From Helianthus annuus (lineage: Eukaryota; Streptophyta; Magnoliopsida; Asterales; Asteraceae), in assembly GCF_002127325.2 (NCBI RefSeq), contig NC_035445.2:80657389-80721388 (forward strand): a DNA stretch of 64,000 nucleotides, written 5' to 3'. Every line of letters starts with the position of its first letter. Positions within the stretch are counted from its first letter, which is position 1. The notes below the pieces were generated by a model. The model saw only the letters and a list, made by a program, of their open reading frames with translations. It was not told the origin of the DNA and did no database searches. Positions 55,786 through 64,000 of the stretch are shown piece by piece. A program made the translations under genes and the position numbers.

Positions 55786-57234
55786 TGTCACAGCCCCCAA
55801 TCCCTAGTTCCCGGGAACGGGCGGCCGTGAGCCAGTTTCGGTGGTATCACATTTATTTATCCAATTTGGCAGCGGAAATTTTCATCAGGACCGTAGTTAG
55901 GAAATATTTTAATCAGAGTAAACCACCATGTTTTATAACATTAAACATATGGGTAAAACCCAAGTTTTCAATACACACGTTTCATAGGAATAAATCCTAT
56001 TTATTTGAATAAAAACATCCATTTTATTATTAGGTAACTTTATTGCCACTTTTCCAAGCCTCCAGTGCTGTCCAGCTGGCTTCTATTTGGCTTTCACATT
56101 TTGTTACCTGAAACGCGTTTTAAAAACATTTTGTCAGTGGGAAATAGTGGTGAGTGATTCCCAGTTTAATCAAGTTTAAGTAAAAACCAATTTGCAGTAT
56201 TGAGGGCACATCCGCAATTACATTTGTATCCAAGACATCACAATTAACATCAGTGGTACGGTCATACTCAACTTATGGGATGTTACCACGCCAGTAACCA
56301 ATTTTGTATACAAAACCCCAACATACCCACTATAATTGTATTCTTTACAAATACTCAATAACTGCTTTGTATATATTTAATTAAGTGAGGTTTTGTAAAA
56401 ACTAGTAAACAAAAAGGTTTACAAAAAGTGAATCAACTCACATTGCTGTTTTAGGTTTTTCGTAAGGGTTTCCTGGAGATAATCTATAAATTACACAAAT
56501 GCACGTGTGTTAGTATAATAACCCATTTTAACATTAGTAATACCCTCCCCGAGACGGCATTCCAACGACTACGTCGGGCAGAACCACGACAGCCGTTACG
56601 GAACCCTAGATCAATCGGGCAGCGTATCTAATACGTCTCCAGGGGTTATAATACTTACATCGTAGCAGAATCTCGCTATTTTAGGGGGTATAATGCCCGG
56701 GTATAGTGTATACTATTCAGAAATTTAAGAAAGAAAGAAAGAAGTTGAGCGAACGGACTGAAGGCCCGTTGCCTTCTATTTATAGTGCTGAAATCGGACA
56801 TCCTCGCGGCCCGCGTGAAGTTAAGGCCAGGCCTTACGCGGCCCGCATGGCATAGGGGTCTAGGCTAGCTGATCCGGGTCACCACCTAGGTTCAACGCGT
56901 GTTATGACACGTGGCCTCTCAGGGTCGTGCCACACTCCAGATCGCTCGCGGCCCGCATGGACTTAAGCAATCTTGCACGCGGCCCGCTTTATCTTTAAAA
57001 CCCAAACAAATCCGGATCACATCCCCGCGCGGCCCGCGTTAAATGTTGGGGTGGGTCTATGCGGCCCGCCTCAACTTAATAGTTATTGTTTTTAATTTAT
57101 TTTATATGTTATTTTGTATTTTGGGCTCGGTTTTCACATACGGGGCACATATAAAGACATATTGAGATATTTAAAGATATATTAGGGTGTTTAGAAATAT
57201 TATGAGGGTGTCGGTTTTATCGAGGGTTGTTATA
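55786..57234 (-). repeat. 3' LTR of element B
   Basis: 1449 bp, minus-strand start TATAACAACCC (the usual TG start is TA here), end GGGGGCTGTGACA at 55786. Compared with element A the first dinucleotide appears changed by one base. Confidence 0.88.
56776..57070 (-). promoter_or_regulatory. Element B promoter: TATA box and six GC-rich words
   Basis: Minus-strand TATA CTATAAATAG (56785-56776). Upstream lie six copies of CGCGGCCCGC-like sequence at about 56803, 56837, 56948, 56977, 57026 and 57060. The same word is in the solo LTR at 9096-12402. Confidence 0.5.
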
Positions 57235-57272
57235 TCCTCCCCACCTTGTTTTAGAGCTCGTCCTCGAGATCT
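57235..57272 (-). other. Stem-loop and polypurine tract of element B
   Basis: Minus sense: AGATCTCG pairs with CGAGCTCT (one mismatch) around AGGA (57272-57253), then AAAAC, then AAGGTGGGGAGG and the LTR. The stem begins at the pol stop codon. Confidence 0.65.
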
Positions 57273-60200
57273 ACTGGAACAAGTGTGGATATTTCTTTTG
57301 CATTTCTGATTCCAGTTCCCACGTGTATTCAGGTCCTCTTTTGGAGTCCCATTTCACTTTGACCAGAACTAATCTCTTATGCTTGAGATTCTTAATTTTT
57401 CTATCTTCAATCTGTAGAGGCTTCTCTACAAATTTGAGTTGTTCATTAACCTCTATATCCTTGAGAGGTACTACGAGTGATTCATCAGCTAAACACTTTT
57501 TGAGATTAGATACATGAAATACATCATGTATTCCTGCCATTTCCTCTGGCAGTTGTAGCTGATAGGCTACAGGTCATATTCTTTTAAGAATTTTGAAAGG
57601 TCCAATATACCTAGGACTTAGCTTTCCTCTCTTGATGAATCTTACCACTCCTTTCCAGGGAGAGACTTTCAATAATACTTTATCTCCTACTTGAAATTCT
57701 AATGGTTTGCGTCTGTTATCGGCATAACTCTTTTGTCGATCACGTGCTGCTTTCAGTCGTTCCTTGACTTGAATGATTTTGTCAGTTGTTTCTTGTACTA
57801 CTTCAGGTCCAGATAATTGTTTTTCCCCAATTTCTGCCCAACAGACTGGGGTTTTGCACTTTCGTCCATAAAGTGCTTCGAATGGTGTAGCATTGATACT
57901 TGTGTGATAACTGTTATTATAAGAAAATTCTATTAAAGGTAAGTGTTCGTCCCAATTACCTCCAAAATCAATTACACAAGCTCTAAGCATGTCCTCCATT
58001 GTCTGAATTGTCCTTTCACTTTGTCCGTCCGTTTGAGGATGATAAGTTGTGCTTAGATTTAACCTGGTTCCCATTGCTTTTTGGAAACTTGACCAAAAAT
58101 GAGAGGTAAAACGGCTATCCCTATCAGAAACAATTGATAAAGGAATGCCATGTAATGAAACAATTTCATTTACATACAATTTGGCTAATTGTTCCATACT
58201 AAAGGTTTCTTTCATTGGTAAGAAATGAGCTGACTTGGTTAATCTATCTACAATCACCCAGATTGTATCATTACCTTTCCTTGTTTTAGGCAATTTGGTA
58301 ACAAAATCCATTGTTATCAATTCCCATTTCCAAACTGGTATTTCTAATTGTTGTAACAATCCTGAGGGTTTCTGATGTTCAGCTTTAAGTTGTGAGCAAG
58401 TTAAACATTTAGAAACATAAGCTGCTACATCCTTTTTCATTCCTATCCACCAGAAATTTTTCCTTAAATCCTGGTACATTTTATCACTTCCTGGATGCAT
58501 CGTATATTTAGACTTATGGGCTTCTTCTAATATACGGTGACGTAAATTTCCTAATTTAGGTATCCACATTCTCTTTTTATGGAACCTCCAAATTCCATAT
58601 GTTCCTTGTTTTAATTCCTTAATCATTCCTTTTAATTTTTCAGTATCCTCCTTGATTACTGATTTTTGTGCTTTTCTAATTTGATTGTTTAAATCTACTT
58701 GTAGATTTAATTTAAGAGAACGTACCCTTTTTGGCTTTTCGTGATATTTTCGACTTAAAGCATCAGCCACCACATTGGCTTTTCCTGCATGATACTGGAT
58801 ATCACAATCATAATCACTAAGTAATTCCATCCAGCGTCTCTGTCTCATATTCAATTCTTTTTTCCCGAAGACATATCTTAAACTCTTATGATCCGTGAAT
58901 ATGGTAAACTTACTACCATAAAGATAATGTCTCCAAATCTTAAGGGCAAAAATTATGGCTCCTAATTCCAAATCATGGGTCGAATAATTTCCTTCATGAC
59001 TCTTAAGCTGTCTAGATGCATAAGCTATAACCTTTTGACGTTGCATCAATACGCATCCATAACCTAACTTAGAAGCATCACAAAAGACTACAAAGTCTTC
59101 AGTTCCTTCTGGTAACGCTAGTATGGGTGTATGGGTTAATCTTTGCTTAAGGATTCTAAAGGCTTCTTCTTGTTTTGGTCCCCATTCAAACTTAACAGAT
59201 TTACAGGTTAACTTAGTCAAAGGAATGGCTATTCTAGAAAAATTTTGAATAAATCTTCTATAATAACCGGCCAATCCTAAGAAACTTCTAATTTCAGTTG
59301 GTGACTCTGGGGTTTTCCATTTGGTAATTGCCTCGATCTTTGTTGGATCTACATGAATTCCTTCATGGTTAACTAAATGTCCGAGGAATTGTACTTGTTC
59401 TAACCAAAACTCACACTTTGAAAATTTAGCATAAAGCTTTTCCTTTCTCAATAGACTTAAAAGTAAATGCAAATGCTTTGCATGCTCTTCTTTACTTTTA
59501 GAGTAAATTAGAATATCATATATGAAAACAATTATGAATTTATCCAAATATGACTTACATATTCGGTTCATCATGTCCATAAATGCGGCTGGGGCATTGG
59601 TTAAACCAAATGGCATGACAGTAAATTCATAATGACCATACCTTGTTCTGAATGCGGTTTTAGGAATATCCTCTTCCTGTACCTTTAATTGATGATATCC
59701 TGATCTTAAATCGATTTTAGAGAAAAATCGAGCTCCTTGAAGTTGATCAAACAAATCATCGATCCTCGGTAATGGATACCGATTCTTAATTGTGACTTTG
59801 TTCAATTCACGGTAGTCAATGCACATACGCATTGATCCGTCCTTCTTTTTAACAAATAAAATCGGCGCTCCCCATGGCGATGAACTTGGCTGTATAAATC
59901 CTTTCTCCAACAATTCGTCTAATTGTTTCTTTAGTTCCTGCATTTCAGCGGGTGCCAAACGGTAAGGTGCTTTGGCAATCGGTGCTGTTCCTGGTAACAG
60001 GTGAATTCTGAATTCAACTTCCCTGTCTGGCGGTAGTCCTGGCAATTCTTCTGGAAAGACATCTGAAAATTGGGACATTACTGGAATGTCTTTTAATTCT
60101 TTTCCTTTAGTGTTAGTGATTATAGAAATCAAATACACTATAGATCCTTTCCTTATACAACTTGCAGTTTTCATTACGGAGATGAATTTAGTGGATCTAG

Positions 60201-61746
60201 ATGGTTTATCTCCTTTAATTGTGATCTTTTCACCTCTTGGTGATTTTATCTGTATTGACTTTTGATCACATAAGATATTGGCTTTATTGGCTATTAACCA
60301 ATCCATTCCTAATACGACATAAAATCCTACCAGATTCATTGGGTAAAGGTTTGCAATAAATTTTTGATTAAAAATTTCTATTCTCGCTCCTTGCAAGATT
60401 TCAGAAATCTTAATGGTTTCTCCATTTGCTGTTTCTACTAGACATTCTTGTGGTAGTTTAGTTAATGATTGATTTAGAAGTTTGCAAAATGAAGTATTAA
60501 TAAAACTTTGGTTGGCACCAGAGTCAAATAATACTTTAGCAAAAATATCATTAACTAAAAACGTACCAGCAATGACGTCCGGAATTAGTCTAGCCTCGTC
60601 TGCAGTTAGCACGAATGCTCTAGCATTTTTAGGATTTTTGTTGGTTGCAGCTGGAGCCAATTTCGGACAGTTTGTCCTAATGTGACCTTTTTCTCCACAA
60701 TTGAAACACATTCCATTACTGGATTTCTTCTTGCAATTCTCTTCCTTGTGTCCTAGGGCCTTGCAAAAATTACAGTAAGTAGAGCATCTTCCAGAATGCT
60801 TCTTTCTGCAGGCTTTGCAGTAGGGTGCAGAGGTAGAACCTACATTCCTACGATTGGAATTCCCAGAACGGAATTCTTGGGTAAGCCTTTGGGTTAGGTT
60901 TCTCCTCTGGTCTTCTTCTCTAGTACGGATTAACTCATCTGTCAAGGTATTGGCTAGTTCTACAGCTTCCTCTATGGTTTGGGGTCTAGCTGCCTTGACT
61001 ATATGTCTAATCTCTCCAATTAATCCCCAGATATAACGGGAGATTAATACCGGTTCAGGTGATGCAAGGGTAGGTACTATCCTAGCATATTCAAAGAATG
61101 TGGTAGTGTAACCCTTACTGTCTACTCCGGTCATTCTTAGATTCAGAAACTTATTTGCTATTTGTTCCTTTTCATTGGGAGGGCAGAATTTCCTTTCTAC
61201 CATATTCTTAAATTCCTCCCATTCCATGTTATAAATCCTATCACTTCCTCTTGACTGGAGGATAGTGTTCCACCATTCTAAGGCTGCGTTTTTAAACAGA
61301 TTTGAAGCAAACATTATCTTATCTTCTTCAGCACATTTGCTTATTTTTAAAACGGCCTCAGTTTTCTCCATCCAGCGTAGAGCTGCAATGGGTCCTTCAT
61401 TGCCCGAGAATTCTATTGGTTTACAGGACCAGAATTCCTTGTAAGAACAACCATATGACATGGTTCTTCTTCTTTTGGGAATGGGCGCTTGAAGTACGGG
61501 TCCACTGTTCACGCTGTGTTCCGGTTCACTTGGTCGTTTACTGCTATGCTTACTTTTATTATTCGCTTCTTGAACCGTTTGAATAATAAATGGCATTGCG
61601 TCTATAATTCCTTGTGCCACTATATGTTGAACGGCACTATTATCCATTTGGTTTCCATTGTTATTGTTGTCCGGATTCTCATTAACCACGTTAATGTTAC
61701 TCTGGTTATCGTTATTCAGATTATCTTGATTTCCTTCGTCGGCCAT
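57271..61746 (-). pseudogene. Chromovirus gag-pol polyprotein of element B with two inactivating changes
   Basis: From the ATG at 61746 ([12 protein letters not shown]), 1390 codons are open to a TGA at 57576-57574. The same frame then continues for 100 codons to the real end (PHLFQ). Order: gag core ([14 protein letters not shown]), two CCHC knuckles ([28 protein letters not shown]), protease [10 protein letters not shown], reverse transcriptase, RNase H, integrase ([31 protein letters not shown]), chromodomain. The reverse transcriptase metal-binding motif reads FIYDILIYS where element A has FIDDILIYS, so the first Asp is Tyr. The TGA stands where element A has Gly. Both look like G-to-T changes on the coding strand. 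The copy is unlikely to move by its own enzymes. Confidence 0.9.
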
Positions 61747-62030
61747 CTGAATTTTAAACAATTTACCAAATATTAATATCACAATTAATATTTGAATATA
61801 GCCAATTACATGACACGCACGTTTAACCAAAAACGTCGAGCATTGCGACTTTTACTCTATTTATATAGTATGCATCATTACACACTAGTACTGAAATTTA
61901 AATTACAATACCGGCTGAAATGTAAAGCTACAATACTAATAATAAGCATCCGTAGTTTTTTTTTTTCTAACACATACACACATATATTATTTTATTATTA
62001 TTATTACTACTACCGTTTCTTCCATCACCT
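61747..62030 (-). other. Spacer between the extra ORF and gag of element B
   Basis: About 280 bp, AT-rich, without coding signs. A TATTATTATT run lies near 61985-62005. It separates the extra ORF stop from the gag ATG, so the two are not one frame. Confidence 0.5.
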
Positions 62031-62882
62031 TCACTGATATGGATTCATCCAAAAATCCATATTACGCTCATCGTATTTCCATACAAGGCGTTCTCCCACC
62101 TGTCGCATACGATCACTGCTTTCTAAAATTTCCTCCCCAAAAGTCCTAAGTTCCTGGACATTTTCTGCACTCATTGGGGGTGCAGGTTCTAGGACTGGGT
62201 TTGGAAACTGAGGTACGGGTTCCTGATACGGAGGCATAGGGGCCTGGTACGGGTATGGATTCTCTAAAATTTCCCTAACGTATGCATCACTAATGTTGTA
62301 GGGATCTTGAGGATCTAACCCTGGATAAGCTCCTAAGTTGGGCATTGGCACATTTTCCTGTATTGGGTTTTGTTGCACGTAGTCCCTAACATCATCCCAC
62401 CAGGGGTCGTAATTGTTTGGGTCTAGAGGATCAGGTGCAGGTACCCTAGGTATCTCCTCCGGGTTGTAATCAGGCATTTCTATCTGGTCTTCTACTTCCA
62501 TGGGTTGGTCAGGATTTTGTGGTTGTGGTGCTAGCATTTGTTCCAGGTTTGGGTCAGCAGCAGTGGTTGCTAAAATATGGATATTAGCGATACCCCTATT
62601 GAGCATATCCTGATTATAAGCATCAGTTTCTCTTTTTGCTGCGGCTGACACTCGCTGTTCCTGCAACTTTTTCATTCTTTTCCTACGCTCGTGCGCTCCC
62701 CTACTGAACCATCCCCTCTTTTTCTGAGGAAATGGCTCTTTAGACTGAGCCTTAAACACAAAGATCCCTTCTTCTGTGTCAACAGAATACCCTGAGAGGG
62801 CAGGCTGAGAAGAGGAGGTGCCTTCGCTCCTAGGCGAACCAGACAGTTGACGATAGGCGTCAGAAGGTCCTTGGTCACTCAT
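62031..62882 (-). CDS. Extra ORF upstream of gag in element B
   Basis: 283 codons from an ATG at 62882 (MSDQGPSDAYRQLSG); an in-frame ATG 27 codons earlier is less likely because it precedes a hydrophobic stretch resembling leader. It holds a basic helix-like segment (KKRGWFSRGAHERRKRMKKL), then a Pro/Asp/Tyr-rich acidic half (IPRVPAPDPLDPNNYDPWWD, YPYQAPMPPYQEPVPQFPNP), ending in a charged helix. No known domain is recognised and it is not part of gag or pol. It lies between primer site and gag, where chromoviruses usually have no ORF; Ogre/Tat elements do have one in this place. The open frame in a young element suggests selection, but this is inference. Confidence 0.65.
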   Translation of the reverse strand: MSDQGPSDAYRQLSGSPRSEGTSSSQPALSGYSVDTEEGIFVFKAQSKEPFPQKKRGWFSRGAHERRKRMKKLQEQRVSAAAKRETDAYNQDMLNRGIANIHILATTAADPNLEQMLAPQPQNPDQPMEVEDQIEMPDYNPEEIPRVPAPDPLDPNNYDPWWDDVRDYVQQNPIQENVPMPNLGAYPGLDPQDPYNISDAYVREILENPYPYQAPMPPYQEPVPQFPNPVLEPAPPMSAENVQELRTFGEEILESSDRMRQVGERLVWKYDERNMDFWMNPYQ

Positions 62883-63013
62883 ACTGTCAACTAACAAATA
62901 GTCAGATAACACATAGCAAGAAATACAATCATACACGTATTTCCATAATTTATTTCCTAACACTTTGAATTTTGATGTCAGCAGAACACTTCTGTGGCTG
63001 AATCAGTGGCATA

Positions 63014-63025
63014 GCTCTGATACCA
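63014..63025 (-). other. Primer-binding site of element B, initiator tRNA-Met type
   Basis: The minus strand reads TGGTATCAGAGC, five bases inside the 5' LTR end (TGTGACA, then GAAGG). Confidence 0.85.
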
Positions 63026-63030
63026 CCTTC

Positions 63031-64000
63031 TGTCACAGCCCCCAATCCCTAGTTCCCGGGAACGGGCGGCCGTGAGCCAGTTTCGGTGGTATCACATTTA
63101 TTTATCCAATTTGGCAGCGGAAATTTTCATCAGGACCGTAGTTAGGAAATATTTTAATCAGAGTAAACCACCATGTTTTATAACATTAAACATATGGGTA
63201 AAACCCAAGTTTTCAATACACACGTTTCATAGGAATAAATCCTATTTATTTGAATAAAAACATCCATTTTATTATTAGGTAACTTTATTGCCACTTTTCC
63301 AAGCCTCCAGTGCTGTCCAGCTGGCTTCTATTTGGCTTTCACATTTTGTTACCTGAAACGCGTTTTAAAAACATTTTGTCAGTGGGAAATACTGGTGAGT
63401 GATTCCCAGTTTAATCAAGTTTAAGTAAAAACCAATTTGCAGTATTGAGGGCACATCCGCAATTACATTTGTATCCAAGACATCACAATTAACATCAGTG
63501 GTACGGTCATACTCAACTTATGGGATGTTACCACGCCAGTAACCAATTTTGTATACAAAACCCCAACATACCCACTATAATTGTATTCTTTACAAATACT
63601 CAATAACTGCTTTGTATATATTTAATTAAGTGAGGTTTTGTAAAAACTAGTAAACAAAAAGGTTTACAAAAAGTGAATCAACTCACATTGCTGTTTTAGG
63701 TTTTTCGTAAGGGTTTCCTGGAGATAATCTATAAATTACACAAATGCACGTGTGTTAGTATAATAACCCATTTTAACATTAGTAATACCCTCCCCGAGAC
63801 GGCACTCCAACGACTACGTCGGGCAGAACCACGACAGCCGTTACGGAACCCTAGATCAATCGGGCAGCGTATCTAATACGTCTCCAGGGGTTATAATACT
63901 TACATCGTAGCAGAATCTCGCTATTTTAGGGGGTATAATGCCCGGGTATAGTGTATACTATTCAGAAATTTAAGAAAGAAAGAAAGAAGTTGAGCGAACG
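63031..64000 (-). repeat. 5' LTR of element B, cut by the window edge
   Basis: 970 bp visible, starting (plus strand) TGTCACAGCCCCC. It matches 55786-56755 with two differences and no gaps by eye. Confidence 0.92.

Larger units (their letters stand above)
50679..64000 (-). mobile_element. Element A: Tekay-type chromovirus, 3' half, split by element B
   Basis: Minus-strand order within the window: gag C-terminus (from 55785), protease, reverse transcriptase, RNase H, integrase, chromodomain, polypurine tract (52171-52160) and 3' LTR (52159-50679). Element B is inserted in gag at 55786. The 5' part of gag and the 5' LTR must lie beyond 64,000. The base 5-mer beside the LTR is GCTGA (50674-50678); its partner is outside the window. 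Confidence 0.85.
55786..64000 (-). mobile_element. Element B: young Tekay-type chromovirus inserted in gag of element A
   Basis: Minus-strand order: 5' LTR (from beyond 64,000 to 63031), initiator tRNA-Met primer site, an extra ORF (62882-62031), gag-pol (61746-57271), polypurine tract and 3' LTR (57234-55786). Over the 970 bp visible in both, the LTRs differ at two positions by eye (56147/63392 and 56560/63805), so insertion was recent. The left flanking 5-mer is GCCCT (55781-55785). The polyprotein has a nonsense codon and an altered reverse transcriptase motif. Confidence 0.92.

Overview
This window is nuclear DNA of a flowering plant. The base composition is AT-rich, one intron-bearing phenylalanine ammonia-lyase (PAL) gene is present, and almost everything else is plant transposable elements, many nested. 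The PAL protein and the Tekay-, Athila- and copia-type retroelements fit a eudicot; I lean to Asteraceae from overall resemblance, but nothing here proves the family. LAYOUT. 1-5.2 kb: the 3' part of a plus-strand Athila/Tat-type Ty3 element (a terminal ORF, a long noncoding tail, a polypurine tract and a 3' LTR), with an LTR-like fragment at the left edge. 5.25-14.8 kb: a minus-strand Athila/Tat-type element with decayed gag and protease but no reverse transcriptase, RNase H or integrase. Its gag is split by a 3.3 kb solo LTR with a perfect 5-bp target duplication. 14.8-18.8 kb: a truncated minus-strand Ty1/copia element. 20.3-21.1 kb: two adjacent Mutator-type MITEs, each with a perfect 9-bp duplication. 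21.4-26.2 kb: a complete Mutator-like element (MULE-1) with 123-bp terminal inverted repeats, a broken MuDR-type transposase, and a second transcription unit on the other strand encoding a small GRF zinc-finger membrane protein. 26.7-29 kb: a decayed reverse-transcriptase pseudogene. 31-36 kb: MITEs, hAT-type elements, a SINE, microsatellites and a minisatellite. 37-40.2 kb: PAL, intact, 712 codons in two exons, with MYB-type AC elements and a TATA box upstream and a MITE in its intron. 41.4-42.5 kb: a large foldback. 42.5-50.7 kb: a second MULE (MULE-2) with an intact 800-codon FAR1-type transposase convergent with a Ulp1-type C48 peptidase gene. 50.7-64 kb: a Tekay-type chromovirus (element A) inserted in or beside MULE-2. 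Its gag is interrupted by a second, very young chromovirus (element B), which carries an extra ORF before gag. HOW THE PARTS RELATE. The only clear host gene is PAL, the entry enzyme of phenylpropanoid metabolism. The right third is a nest, MULE-2 then A then B, so the missing ends of MULE-2 and A should lie past 64,000. The observations I would follow first are these. (1) A stem-loop with an AGGA-type loop sits just before AAGTGTGGGG or AAGGTGGGG polypurine tracts; I found six copies in two different Ty3 lineages, with stem sequences that change while pairing is kept. (2) Clusters of short GC-rich, often palindromic words lie just upstream of the TATA box in five LTR families. (3) A dispersed motif, TAGTGTTTTAT and variants, occurs 40 or more times by eye, always in one orientation, throughout the noncoding parts of MULE-2 but not in its exons. 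(4) Both MULEs carry a second, non-transposase gene on the opposite strand. All counts and alignments were made by eye.
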